The notes under the pieces: model-generated | What the model was told of the DNA's origin: nothing | Seen by the model: the letters and a program-made list of their open reading frames with translations, nothing else | The model's database searches: none | Part shown: piece by piece, positions 52,159 to 64,000 of the stretch | How positions within the stretch are numbered: position 1 is the stretch's first letter | How the letters are laid out: each line of letters opens with the position of its first letter | Assembly (NCBI RefSeq): GCF_949628265.1 | Contig: NC_088790.1 | Coordinates: 11,536,545 to 11,600,544, forward strand | Direction of reading: 5' to 3' | Length of the DNA stretch: 64,000 nucleotides | Origin: Cloeon dipterum | Taxonomy: Eukaryota > Arthropoda > Insecta > Ephemeroptera > Baetidae | Program-made: the position numbers and the translations under genes

Positions 52159-54731
52159 AAGCAAAAGAGTTCAATGTTTCACCAGCAATTTAAGATCAGC
52201 TCTGCTAACAATTTATATATCATAGAAATCCGGCAAGATACCACAATCAGGACATCTGAGAAGATTTTTACCCGCAAAATAACTCTTACAGAACTTTTTA
52301 GGTCTAAACTTAGGATTCATTTCCATCCACCAGTCATTATCGTCTATTTTGTCCCAAAATAACTTCAACAGTTTTGTTTGTGTAGAAATTTGAGAGTTTG
52401 CCTGTTACCTCTCTCAGTTTCAGGTTGCCTAATTGAATTTCCGTTTGCGTGGCGAAGCAAAATCAACCCACCGACCCTTGCTGCTAGATAGAGAGACGCA
52501 GAGAGTTGTTCCTTTTGGAGCTGAGGATCTGTCTTTTTCCGCTTTGCTGCCGATGAATTATCAATTTCGCCAGCGGGCGGGAAGAGTCGATTTGCAGCAG
52601 CCATTTCTACGCCCCGGTGCTCATCACCCACAATCACACCAAGGTCTTCTCAGAATCTCGCGTTTTATTGCCTCCTCACGCGTCACTGTTGAATTATTCT
52701 GTTGCCTCTTGGCAGCTTGTTCGCGAAAATTTTGTTCATTTTGCTCTGAAGTTGCTTTTGTTCGAAGTCACTAATTTCCAACAATTTAATTTAGCAGGCT
52801 GGATGCCACCCATGTCAAAGGACTGAATGATCTAAATTTTAAGAGAAAAGAATCTGAAATCTCGTTACTGGCTAAATCAAAATCAAACTGATAAGGTTAA
52901 TTGATTCATGATCAAATTCGGAGCATCTTCTTTACCCGTTTTTATAAATGATATTTAAATTTTTTACTGTATATTGACCCACATTTTTGAGGAGCAGGAA
53001 GCGAGTTTCCGTCTTCAGTTTATTTCTCCTGCCTCGTGCGGCTAAGTGCCTATATGTTATTTGCCAACGCTCGCGGCGCAAGATTTAATTTTGGACGCGC
53101 ACATATTACAGCTCATAAATAAGCGGTGTATAACACTGATCCTTTCCTATCCTGCCGTTAATTAATTCACTCCCGCGCGGCCTCAAGTTATAAACACGAC
53201 AACTTGAACCAGAAATAAAACTATTCTGCTAAAATCGCAAGTTCTGCCGTGCTCTGCTAAATTTACACTTCCATTCAGCGCGACCGGCGACAAAATTAAA
53301 GCACACGCGTGAATGGGGTAATCCGCGCCTGGCTTTTATGACGTGCCTTGCGAGATGAAGTGAACGGCGCTAGCTCTCGGCTGCCACCTGTCACATCTTT
53401 TCACTACAAAATATTCGGCGGCTGAGAAACCAGAACAGAGAGAATTTTGTCACAGGAAAGGAAGTCCACTAGACGTTGTTTTCTAAAAAAGAGAAAGCTG
53501 AAAAGTAAAACAAAAAATTCCCTAAAAACTGTTAACTAAGTGGTTAAAAAATTATAATAACATCCTTGAGTGCATCTGCATTCATTTTAATATTTACATA
53601 AAATTAGATAAAACGATTATACATATAGATTTAACACATCTCTATAGGTAATTATTTTCTTTTGAAAATGAATAACAAAAGACTTTTTAATTTTTGATCG
53701 ATTCATCTCTCTCTCCCCTGATTGTGAGAGCGTAAACTTCGTGTCCCAACTTAATTATCATTTATTTAGAAGTTCTTTTTTTAAGAAATAGTTAAAATTG
53801 TGTTGTAATGTTTATTGCATATATTTTGGGGCATACTTCTTCCTATCGGTTTTAAGATTAATTTGTAATCCCATGAGAGAGGGCAGATTGGATTCGCCGG
53901 GAACAAGTCAAGTTAAAATGTAAAAAATCTTTGTTTCAGGCTGACTCTTCGCCAAATGTGATTACGGGGTGCAAATAGGAGTCGAAGAAGGTGAGGGGGT
54001 TATACTATGTAGTTGGATATGTAATCAGTCTTGTGTTTACAACCAAATCACACCTAAAGTCGGAGCAAGTTTCTACCTGGTTTAGTATTTGCTAGAGTTT
54101 CGGGGTTCTAAGGGGTTGGTTCGAGGTGGTATGGCTAGATTAGCAAACACCCCTGATAAAAATTAAACAGAAAGTTGATTTAGAACTAATTTCATGTTTC
54201 GCAAGTAGGTGAAACGACATCGAAAACTCACATATTGGGGGAAAATCATAGGGGTATTAGTTAGGGCTGGGGTAGTGTTTCATTCTAATTAACACAACCT
54301 CAAAAACATCCCCTGAGAGTTTCATAACGTTATTACAACTATTGAGTATGCAGTGAGAAAGTAACCATATGCTTAGAATCGTTTGCTACTGCTCGAGCAC
54401 GAGCACCGACTTGCTTTGCAACCCCAATATTCTCGAAAACGACATAATGTATGTACCATTCCAAAATTTTCAGGATGATAAAACATTTTAATGAGCAACA
54501 TATTTTTACAAGACAAAATATATGGTACGGGGGCACATTTTTAGTTCATATCATCAAAAAATTTGACCTTAAATATTTTAAATTAATGCACAAGATCATG
54601 ATCTTAAAATCTACGAAAATATATTCTGGAGGTATGTTGTTCAGCGTAAAAAGTTCTACTGAATAGAAAAAGTTATATTCCGATATCTCAACTACCGACC
54701 GAGATGTTATGCATTTTGAGTTATTCAAAAG

Positions 54732-54753
54732 CCCCCCCCCCCCCAAAAAAAAA
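54732..54753. repeat. Homopolymer junction C13A9
   Basis: Thirteen C followed by nine A. Simple low-complexity tract, probably variable in length and error-prone in sequencing. Confidence 0.9.
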
Positions 54754-57406
54754 CGGCAAATATTCATTTTTTCCAAACTCGTCTTTTTGGTTTGAATCAA
54801 AGTATCTTTATCAACAATAAATTGTTTTACGAGATGTATTTCTGGAGTTACATAATATTGTTGATTCAAGTTGTATCGATTCAGGACAAAATTTTAAATT
54901 TCCACTTTTGCTTGCTTCGATAACATCACTCTTCAAAGCACATTTTAATTCCACTTGATGAAATTATTTCACTATTTCAAAAAGTTATCCGGCTGAACAT
55001 AACAAAAATAATTGGCAATATAGAGCTTTGCGTTATATTTTGGTCCTGTTTGGACCAGGCAAACGATGAATTTTAACGATCAGCAGACTGAACAGCCTGC
55101 CGGCATGTTTTACTGCGATTGTAATGACGAGAATTATATGAGAGCCGCTGTCAAGCAGGGAACAAACACATGTCACAAAAACGAAAATAAAAATCTGGAT
55201 CTGGAGTGTGGGGAAAATAAATTTGTCCCGCCGCCGCGCGTTTATAGGTTCATCTCGGGCGACGGGGCTGAGTGAGATGCACACATGCACCAAAGCGGCA
55301 CAAAGTGTAGCTTTTCAGCTAGCCGCCCGCCTAGCTGCCAAGAAAGTTTCGAGGAAAATAAGTGCATTATTTTGACTGATGCGTAGTTCGAGTGAAGAGA
55401 TATTTTCTTTTTGGCCCTCGACTTGCTCTAATAATAATTTTCCCACCCTCGCCCCCGACGAGAAAGAGGAAACCATCATCCCAGCAACCAGCCGCGGCGG
55501 CTTCTTGATATCACGCTGATGACTGAGTGCCTCTGCTTCTGCTCATCTTTCTTGCCGAGCAGAGAGCCGGCTATTTCCAGCAGAGGTCGCCGCGAGCTTA
55601 AGTGGAATGAAGAGCACAAGTGTGTGCGTTCCCATGAGCGAGATAAAGAAGAGCCGTAAAGCGTTTGCAAATAGAACACACACTGCTGGTATGGAAAAAA
55701 ATTAAAAAAATATATTCGCTCGGATTGGGAATCAAACGCTTCAACGGTGATATATTATGTTTCATGCCCGCTTTTTCTTTCAAAAAGTTTTTTGAGTGTC
55801 ACACAGATGGATATTCATGTAATTTTTAGAATCCAATACACGATGGAGTTATTACAAAAAAAATCAATAAAAAAATTTTTATGGTAAAGAGTTTTTTAAT
55901 AATTTAAAACCCCTACAACATGGCAGTTTCTACTATTCAACTTTTAAATACTTAAATCTTTCAACGGAATGAAGGTCCCCTCATAGACACAGAACTTAAT
56001 AATTTTTAAATTAAAATAGGACCAATCCCACACCAATATCCTGATATTGTGGAATTATCCAATCTCTCTTTTTTATCAATAATTTCTACGGCTTGACCAA
56101 GATTTCATGACTGCGATGCCGATTCTTCTATCCTATAGCATAAACAGTAAACACCTTTGCGAGAAAACTATTCAGCTAATTAAATCACACTTATTAGCAG
56201 ACAATGAAAAAATACACGGCAAACCCGAAACTAAAAGTTGTGTTTAATTCATTCTTAAGAGTATTTTTTAAAGGAGGAGTCGATTGCTATAATTATTGAT
56301 AGGCTGATTCTAGTGACAAACATGTTCAATTTCGTGCAGTGTTGCTTCATAGGAAATAGGAAATACATCGAGCGGCGTTGCATGACCTTGGGAATTCTTA
56401 TCGCTTTTAGAATCAGTCCTAAAGTTTTTACCCTGGCGATACGGCGCGATAATAACAATTGTAACCAATTATCGATTATCTACTGTCGCTAAGGTGCAAT
56501 ATTTGGCGAGAAAATAAGGAACTGGACCTCACGCCAATGGACGAATGAATCTCTCCCCCTCGATCGCAACCCTGGACAGCCACCCTGTATCAACAAGGAC
56601 CTATTGAACATCAGGTTTGTTTGAAATTAGTAATAACTTGCTTTTCTCCTCTCATACCCTCTTCGCGTGATTATCAGCAGCTAGTAAACCACCACAGATC
56701 GTCGCGTTTCTCCATATTTTGGGCAAGTGGCCCAAGTTTGAGAAGCCACTCCGTGCCCTCTCATACAAGAAAAGAAATTTGTCGAGGTATTAAAAATTAA
56801 TTAAAATTAGCAGAAACGGGTTTTATGAGCGTGGTTGCGAGAAGGTACGGGATGGAAATATATCAAATTCCGCAAATTCCTCATAAAAACAAGTGCTCGA
56901 CACGTGCTTTTCTATGCTAAAAATGTGAAGGGGGAGGGGGTTGTTAATAGATTCTTATTGTAGCATGGCATTTAAACCAGTAAGGTCCAGGGTAAAACCT
57001 GACATATTGTCAGAAGATTGTAGATTATACCATTTTTTTACATAAACTCGTCAACGGATTCAAAGTTTTAAAAAAAAACAGTAATAAAATTTTCATTTGT
57101 TCAATAATTAGTGAATTGATAAAAAATTAAATAAGAGACAATTAATAAAAGCAAATCTTATTAGCATGAAGAGAATGTTATTTTAATTCCATAGGCCCTA
57201 ACCCTTGTGAGTTTAATGAAAATATCAAGTAGTTTTTTGGGGGTTTTCAGAAAGTATAAAAATTACCCACCAATCGATTCGTTTTGTTTATAGGGGAATC
57301 GATAATCTAAAAATCAAGGGGATTGATAAAAAAATTGGATTTTTAAATAATCATATCTTTTTTCAAATAATAACTCCAATTTGTAACTAGAAAACAACGC
57401 TAGATG

Positions 57407-57525
57407 GAAAAAATTCGACTGGTTTTTCATGAATACATCAAAAAGCCAAGAAAGAGAACACGCATATTATTTGATGCAAAAGAGGTGCATGTCAGGGCGG
57501 AAAGGACTGCGGGATTTCCTTGTTA
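57407..57525 (+). repeat. Dispersed repeat family C, copy 2
   Basis: Homologous to 29706-29816 with small gaps: GACTGGT..TTCATG, TTTGATGC, GGCGGAAAGGACTGCGGG and TTTCCTTGT in the same order. Confidence 0.55.
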
Positions 57526-58637
57526 GTTGAGTTTGGGGATGTTCAAATCTTAAAATTCGGTTTATTATCGCAAAAAGTCAATTCAAAATTTAGTTCCATT
57601 CTAATCTGATTGTTGAATACATATAAGCGGAACTTAAGTTCAGCCTCGTGTGCTCACTCATGAACGTCGAGCTGCAGCAGGCCTCTTTCCCGGCTCGACT
57701 CAAAGGCGCGCTGCTGATTGGTCGCAGTAATTTAAAGGGACGAAGTGCGGCCCAATCAGCTGTCGTTTCTCATCACAACATTGACACCGACCATAATGGA
57801 GTGATGAGTGTTTTGCCAGCTAAAATCACTCGCATTTCGCGCATTTCCCGAGCGTCGCCAGCAACCTCCACCTTGCAGCAGGTACCCAACTCGTCCTGAT
57901 TCTGTCCTCATCGGGGTTACACCCTCAATTGGGCCGCACAAATCGCAAAATTCAGCGAACAGGGAACACCCTCCGGGTCGTGAGCCAATGCTGTTTTGGA
58001 TCAATCGAATCAATATTGCTCTTTCATCATCGTTCCGATAAAAGTTGTTTACAAATCAGGTTCAGTTACTACTCCAGGCACCGACAGCAGTTTGCTGGAG
58101 GTCGCACAACGGTGTTATTGCCTTCAAATTTCAATTAAATCTTCTCAGGATTTAATTGTTGGGCTCGAAGGGTTCGTTTGCTTTTTGGAACGTTTTTTTT
58201 ACACCCAGCCAGAGATTTTAAGTGCGTCAAAATTATCTGCTAGATATAAATACAAACACGGTTGATTATTTTATGAAGTTCACCCTTGACCTAAGTGGAC
58301 CGGCACCTGAGACCAAAGATCGCAGGGTCACGGTGTGCCAACCCCCAGCAGAGCCCACGGTTGTTTGTGCCATTGTTCCCAACTACGCAGCAAGGACGAA
58401 CAATAATATAATGTCGACGCACGGACACGAGTCGCCAGTTTAATGCTTCGTGGAGCGCCTTAAATAGCACTCATTCATTTTTCCCTTGCCTGCGCTCGGT
58501 AATTGGAAACTGACACCAGCACGATGCTTTTGTTTTCAGATTCCTGCAACTTGGTCCAGCGCAATGGCTCGTCAATGGCAGCGCTGCTAGGCTCTGGGAA
58601 TTAATTCCATTCACTGAAGGAACGAGTTGCGACCAAG

Positions 58638-61600
58638 ATGAGCAAGTACAAGTCACCTGGTACCCTGCAAAATGCCTGCATCAGCTTCATCTGCGAAAAC
58701 CTGGAAGAATTGTGTTATCTAGTCCCGCCAGCCTCGGAGTCGTGCGAAAACTCCACTCACCATGGTAACTTGGTTATTTTTCCCTTTCCTCCTGCCAAAA
58801 TAGTGGCATAATTTATTTACCTGGAAATTCGTGATTAAAATTTAAATCAATAAATGTATTAATAAGAAGCATCTTAGAAGAGCGAAATAGACGCTGAAAA
58901 ATGACTGGAATTTCAATTTTCCCAAGTACTTTTTCTGTTAAACTTAGCCCAATAGTAATTATTAAAGCATGCAAAATAGTATTTTTAGGAAACCCAGAAA
59001 AAATATTGTGGCTGTTGCATTTAATATAATTCATTATTAATTAGCACTGTAACTTAGTAAAGTGGCTCCAAAGTATGTGTTTGTTTTAAGTGGCTCCAAA
59101 GTTTGTGTGCTTTTTAATTGGCTTCCTCTCTTTCTTTTTTCGTTCCCCCGTCTAAAGGCCTTCACTGCGATTATATCTCTTCAAGAGTCAACAAAATCTG
59201 CCATGAAAAAATGGTCCAGTGCGACTAATTCCGAGAAATAGCCGAAATCTTTGTTTTTCGTTGTTGCTCTGGGTCTATTTAATTTTGTTGATATTGAACT
59301 AAAACTATATAGTTACTAACTGCATCTGATGATAATGATCATTATCGATTGTTGTCGTGCTCAAATCCACTTCAAATTTATACCAGGACGATTTTATCTG
59401 CAGCTGATTGTGAGATAAAATTTATTTTCATATCATGTCGTCATTAATTGCAAACAGCTGATTTCATAGCCTGGCTTCGTGCAGTACAATGAATCTATAA
59501 AATAAAATTAGGATTAAAGCATTCCAACAAGTTTTTTTTTCAAAACAGGCTTATTCATAATATTTTTTCAGTTTGAATTTCACTTTAAAAAAAGAAGCAT
59601 ACTATTAGTTCGCAATAGTTTTGTTATAAAAAAATGTTATTGCTGCCTTTTTCATCTAATTATTTACTGCTATTGCTTACTGTGTCTTATGTTTTTCTTT
59701 CAAAAAAGATTTTTTAGTAATTAAGTTATGAAGTTACAAATTATGCCTTACTATTTTCCCTCCAGCTGAAGTCAACGTTGCTAATAATCAATAAATATAT
59801 CCCAAGTGTTTTGTGCATTTAGAAAAATATTTAGAAACCTTTCCTTGCTGGAATAGTAGGAAAACAATTATTGATAATTTATATCTGACAATTTCTTAAA
59901 TCTCATCATATTCATCTTCATAATGTGACTTGGCAGGTGCATCTCCGTATCCAGGACCGAGCAAGTGCTGCGGTTGCTCGAAAGAGTCGACCCACCGGCT
60001 TCGGTTCCGGTCAGGACTCCGGCTGCACTCGGACCTGGCCTCGAGGCTCCTGTTTGAGCTGTGCGAAAGCAGAAAGCTGTGCGACACCGCCCTCACGCTG
60101 TTTGACACCAACGTGACCCTGCTTAAGAAGATCCAGCTGAGAAACATCAAAAACACCTACGTCACAGCCAAGGGGCTTCGAATGCTCAAGAGCCACAAGG
60201 TTAGTTCATATTTTTTGCATTAATTAATTAATATATATATTATTTAAACAATTACAAAGTGTTTAATTAAGGAGTTTAATTTTATTTTTACTAGTATTTA
60301 ATTTGATTTTTTTTTCTGTAATCAAGATTTACCTTATAACCCTTATTTGCGATATTATTCACAGCTGACTGATCTGGAAATAACTGGCTTGACTCAAGCA
60401 ACGGTGAACGATCTGCTGGGCTGCGTCGGCGAGTGGACGCTGCAGAATTTACGTAGCCTCAACGTCAGCAGGGGCACGTTCCTCGACCACTCCAAGTTCT
60501 GTGTGGTCGTGTCTCTGTCCAAGCTGAAGGGGCTGCGCTCGCTTGATGTGTCGTACACAGAGTTCAACAAACATGGCCTTGAAGTTGTCACCAATGACCT
60601 TCCAAACCTTGAGTCCCTCGACATTTCGGCCACCAGGGTTGATGACATCACGCCACTTAAGAGGTAAACTAAATTCTGTCGGATCTGCTTGAAAATTTTT
60701 AGTTTTAAAATGGTTTGTAGTACCCATGTAATTAAATTAGTAGACTGTAAAAACCAGCTATAATAATTAAAGCATTCTTAAGAATGTAAAGATTGGGAGA
60801 TATTTGAACTTTTCAAAGAGCTAATACAGATATGGAAAACGGTGGTTAATTGATCTATTCGAAATGCTTAAATAGCTCAACAAGCTGGGAGGCGCACCGA
60901 CGCCAACCCGCCACTTGCTGGTTTTTTGCAATTTTTGAGCGGATTAAGAGAGTTTAGAGACAAACCAATGCAATCAACAAAAGCTCTTGGTGAAAAGATG
61001 GCCACATTGGGCCCAAGCTCCTCTGCGGCCACTTGGGCCCCATTCTATCTGCTTGGGAGTGTTATTGGGACCCGTTGATCTCTTAGCCCATGGCATATAT
61101 GCTAAGCAGAGGTTATAACAACAAATTAAAAAAATGACGTAGCTAGGAGTTGTAATTTAATATTCTTGATTCACATTACAGATTAAAAGATCGCCTGCGG
61201 TCGCTGTCCATGTACAATCTCCGAATTTCAAGCTGTGAAAACACAGTGGCCGTGCTTCTTGAGCTGAACAAGCTGTACAAACTGGACATTTCCGATGAAA
61301 AAGACAACCACCCCTTTGAAATGTTTTCTCCGACCAAAATTAACGTAAAAGATAATAAAATGCAGTCATACAAATTTATGCTTATGTCCTCTGCTCTTAG
61401 GCTACAGATTTGCTGAAGCACGCTCCAGGAATTTGGCCAGATATGGTGTATCTGGACGTTTCGGGCAAGGACGACATCAATCATGATGACCTACTCAACT
61501 TCGTCCTGATGCACCCTAAAATCCAATTTCTCGGTCTGCTGAGAACTGGAGCCTGTTACTCTGAAATTTTCCTGGACAGTAGGTCTGCGCATTATCGTCC

Positions 61601-63673
61601 AGACATGATTGTCACAGGAACCGCGGATGTCAGGCAGATTTTAGAAGCTCTAAATCGGTACCACTGAAGTCTACCACGTCAATCAAAATGTTCATGATCA
61701 TAATTTTTCTGCAGCTATGCGTATCGTCCAGCTTTTGTGCAAAAGTGCCTGTACAAGCTGTTCCGGATAACCACTAATAGCAAGGATCCCCAGATCGAAT
61801 TTCTTAAGGTGGTGCTTTTCTTTATTTAATGTCCATCTATCAATAATTTGAATAAATTTCTCTTAGGTCGTGCTGCGAGCCATGAAAACGCACGGTGATC
61901 AATTCGGGGTGCAAATGGCGTCGACTGCCTGCTTGTACAACCTGACCAAGGGGGAAATAGCCAAAGAGATACACCCCCAGCTGCTGGAAGTTGTAGTCAA
62001 CCAGACTCTCGGTGCCATGGAAACATTCCCCAATCACTATCAGGTGTTAAATTATAACATTTTTTTTCTTCATTTTTCATTTGGGTACTTTAACTGTTCC
62101 CTCCTTATTTGTCTGCTTCAATTAGGTTGTCAATCAAATTTTTGACAATATTAATCACTCAAAATCGGGAGAACCTCCAAGCCATTTTACCCACCTGGAT
62201 ATAATATGTTTCTTTCTTGACATTTTTGCAGTTGCAAAAGAATACTCTGTTGACATTATGCAGCGACCGAATCCTGCAAGATGTGAAGTTCGATAAGTTC
62301 CGGTGCGCCCGCCTGGTGATGGAGTGTCTCTGTGCTTTTGACGACGCCTCAATGAACAGAATGAGCGTCGCCATTTGCTCCATCCTTGGTATGCATTCCT
62401 TATTTACTCCATCTATCTATCAATTTAATCTTGGGGTCTGTTCAGCTGCCAAAATTTCCACCAATGAAACTTCTGAGCTTGGCTCCAAACCGGCTTTCAT
62501 GAAGAAACTGCTAAGCCTGGTGCGCTCCAAGGTGGAGACCAAGCAGGTCGACATCACCATGAAGTTTACCCTGAGTGCCCTGTGGAATTTGACAGGTGCT
62601 AATTATTACACTTTGAAAGGGATTTTTTTCTTAAAGCGAGTAAATTCTGCAGATGAATCTCCAAAGACTTGTGATGTTTTTTTGAAAGAAGGGGGCCTTA
62701 ACTTGTTCCTCGAGGTCCTCAGCATCTTCAGAGGAGAGAGTGCTGTCGAGACTAAGGTGCTCGGACTGATAAACAATATTGCGGAAGTGCCGACTCTCAG
62801 GAGAATGCTTATGGTCGACGTTTTCCTCATTCATCTCAGGTATACCACCACGATTCTGATTTCCAGGAAAAGGGAAAGCTAATAAATTATTGATTGAAGC
62901 TTGAACAATACATCTATTCAACAATCCAAACCGGTTTTCATTAAAATATTTTATATATAGATGTTTATTCTCACTTAAATACAAATATACAAATACATCA
63001 ATACGACAAGTCAGAAGTAGAAAAAATGAAGTGAGAAAGGGCACCATTCCTGGCAAACAACTTGATAAAACCTTGCTCCTAGGAGCAAAGTCGGAATGGG
63101 CATAATTGTGGCATAATTTTTTATCAATTCATTAATTTTCCTCGTTAGTTTTTTCGCAAAGATTTGCCAATTGAAGCTTCTTCAAATTGACACACAAAAT
63201 ATATAAACAAATGACAGTTTTGAGTATCAAAATTTTTCAAACATCCGTGCATATTTCATCATTATTCAATCGAAATAAATAAAAACTCTTGATTTCATAT
63301 TTTAATATTCAAATATCAATTTCAGGGAACTTTTGCACTCGGAACATTTGGATGTAAGCTACTTCGCAGCTGGCATCGTAGCTCACCTAGCGAGCGATGG
63401 TGCTGAAACGTGGAGTGTACCTAACATCAGCAGGAACGACATGTTGGAGGAGCTGGTGAGACTCTTCGATTTCTCGCTTTGCTTGGCACCAAAATCTGAC
63501 GAAATCTGACTTTACTCTCCAGGGCAGCGTTGTCCTCAAGTGGGAGACTCCAGAGGGCGAAATGGTTGCCTACCGCTCCTTCCAGCCTTTCTTCTCACTG
63601 CTCAAGAGTGACACACCGTTTCAGGTGCAACTCTGGGCAGTTTGGGCCATTCAGCATGTTTGCACCAAAAATG
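58638..63673 (+). CDS. ZYG11B: ZYG11B-like CUL2 ubiquitin ligase substrate receptor (3' end outside window)
   Basis: Substrate receptor of a cullin-2/elongin ligase; the human family recognises N-terminal glycine degrons. Twelve exons seen: 58638-58764, 59937-60199, 60365-60663, 61182-61344, 61401-61657, 61715-61808, 61867-62043, 62232-62388, 62446-62595, 62653-62839, 63326-63455, 63523-63673, giving about 718 aa; donor ATG|GTGAGT at 63673 shows that more follows beyond 64000. Near the N-terminus TLQNACISFI fits the elongin BC-box. Leucine-rich repeats follow (LRSLNVSRG, LRSLDVSY, LESLDISATRVDDI, LYKLDISDEK, MVYLDVSG), then armadillo-type repeats (LQKNTLLTLCSDRILQDV, FTLSALWNLTDESP, VLGLINNIAEV, VSYFAAGIVAHLAS, MVAYRSFQPFFSLL, VQLWAVWAIQHVC). 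These are much closer to ZYG11B than to ZER1. A SINE copy sits in intron 3. Confidence 0.92.
58765..59936 (+). other. First intron of the ZYG11B-like gene, 1.17 kb
   Basis: AT-rich, with donor ATG|GTAACT and acceptor CTTGGCAG. A 16-bp perfect palindrome GATAATGATCATTATC is at 59331-59346. No other feature. Confidence 0.7.
60859..61114 (+). repeat. SINE-like repeat, copy 5 (near full length, 256 bp)
   Basis: In intron 3 of the ZYG11B-like gene, same strand. It has the head TCGAAATGCTTAAATAGCTCAACAAGCTGG, the middle AAAAGATGGCCACATTGGGCCC, GTGTTATTGGGACCCGTTGA and the 3' end TAGCCCATGGCATAT...AAGCAGAGGTT. It joins the parts found separately in the other four copies. Confidence 0.65.
63037..63101 (+). 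repeat. Dyad (stem-loop) element, copy 2
   Basis: In intron 10 of the ZYG11B-like gene. Outer arms CATTCC / GGAATG and an inner palindrome TTGCTCCTAGGAGCAA. It aligns without gaps to 51241-51306. Confidence 0.55.
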
Positions 63674-64000
63674 GTGAGTAGCAAAAATATAGTTTGACAA
63701 AAGTAAATGAAAGTGATTGAAGTGATGAGCTCTTTTAAATTCTTCTAAATGAATTTCTGTTTAAAAAGCACATAAAAAACACTGGGAAATAATTCAATTT
63801 TTCCTCAAACTTAAACTATTAGCTGAGCCAGTAAAATTTCAAGAAATAACCAGTGAGTATTCCATAATTTCTGTTTTAAAGCACATTAAATATTGGATGT
63901 AATATTTTTTAACTACATAAGAAATTATCCTGCTCTTTCGAAGCAGCTCAAATATTTTTGTTTGTTGAAATCATTTGACTTCAACAAGCATGTCTGTATG
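63674..64000 (+). other. Partial intron at the right edge of the ZYG11B-like gene
   Basis: AT-rich sequence after donor ATG|GTGAGT; no acceptor followed by a family-like exon is visible before the window ends. Confidence 0.7.

Larger units (their letters stand above)
42618..58637. other. 16-kb region without recognised coding exons
   Basis: After the HDAC1 3' untranslated region no coding exon of a known family could be read on either strand. AT-rich sequence alternates with GC-rich islands of 200-600 bp at about 44.15-44.35, 45.65-46.2, 47.6-48.25, 49.0-49.5, 51.3-51.45, 52.4-52.7, 53.0-53.4, 55.4-55.65 and 57.6-58.1 kb. Several islands carry TATA-like boxes or palindromic binding-site motifs, for example a CRE (TGACGTCA) at 49323-49330. 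Repeats here: copies of the SINE (49930, 52031), the dyad element (51241), family C (57407), (CT)n at 47527 and a C13A9 tract at 54732. It may be a regulatory domain, untranslated exons of an unseen gene, or noncoding RNA genes. Confidence 0.5.

Noticed and set aside
54100-54130. GGTTCGAGG resembling a tRNA box B
   Set aside because: No matching box A, acceptor stem or cloverleaf could be built around it. No tRNA or rRNA gene was recognised anywhere in the window.

Overview
The window is nuclear DNA from an animal, most likely an arthropod. It holds six complete intron-rich protein genes and a seventh that runs off the right edge. Most introns are short (60-1200 bp) with GT-AG borders, and the intergenic DNA is AT-rich with scattered GC-rich islands. 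All closest family matches are animal proteins. The presence of a PLC-delta and a ZYG11B-type gene, both of which I recall as absent from Drosophila, suggests a less derived insect or another arthropod. I cannot name the species.

Layout. (1) 186-5792, + strand: phospholipase C delta in 15 coding exons. (2) 6282-11495, - strand, tail to tail with it: tryptophan hydroxylase, the rate-limiting enzyme of serotonin synthesis, in 11 exons behind a TATA/initiator promoter. (3) 15700-18625 and 19439-20917, - strand: a tandem pair of unrecognised secreted or type I membrane proteins. Each has six exons, three cysteine-rich modules carried one per phase 1-1 exon (the last sushi-like) and one membrane span; one copy has a large Asn/Pro/Phe repeat stalk. 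(4) 22265-26498 and 30757-34460, - strand: a tandem pair of Src-family tyrosine kinases, closest to Src64B, both with myristoyl/palmitoyl N-termini and full SH3-SH2-kinase architecture. (5) 39661-42617, + strand: HDAC1/Rpd3 class I histone deacetylase in 9 exons. (6) 58638 to beyond 63673, + strand: ZYG11B-like leucine-rich/armadillo substrate receptor of a CUL2 ubiquitin ligase; its last exons lie outside the window.

The genes do not form one pathway. They are ordinary signalling, chromatin and proteostasis genes plus one unfamiliar membrane-protein pair. Non-genic stretches of note are 26.5-30.7 kb, 34.5-39.6 kb and above all 42.6-58.6 kb, a 16-kb stretch without a recognisable coding exon but with GC-rich islands and TATA-like core promoters. 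I see five copies of a probable SINE, two copies of a short dyad element with compensatory changes, two copies of a third dispersed repeat and one foldback element. All exon borders were deduced by eye from reading frame, splice signals and family conservation; each gene joins in frame from ATG to stop (ZYG11B to the window edge).
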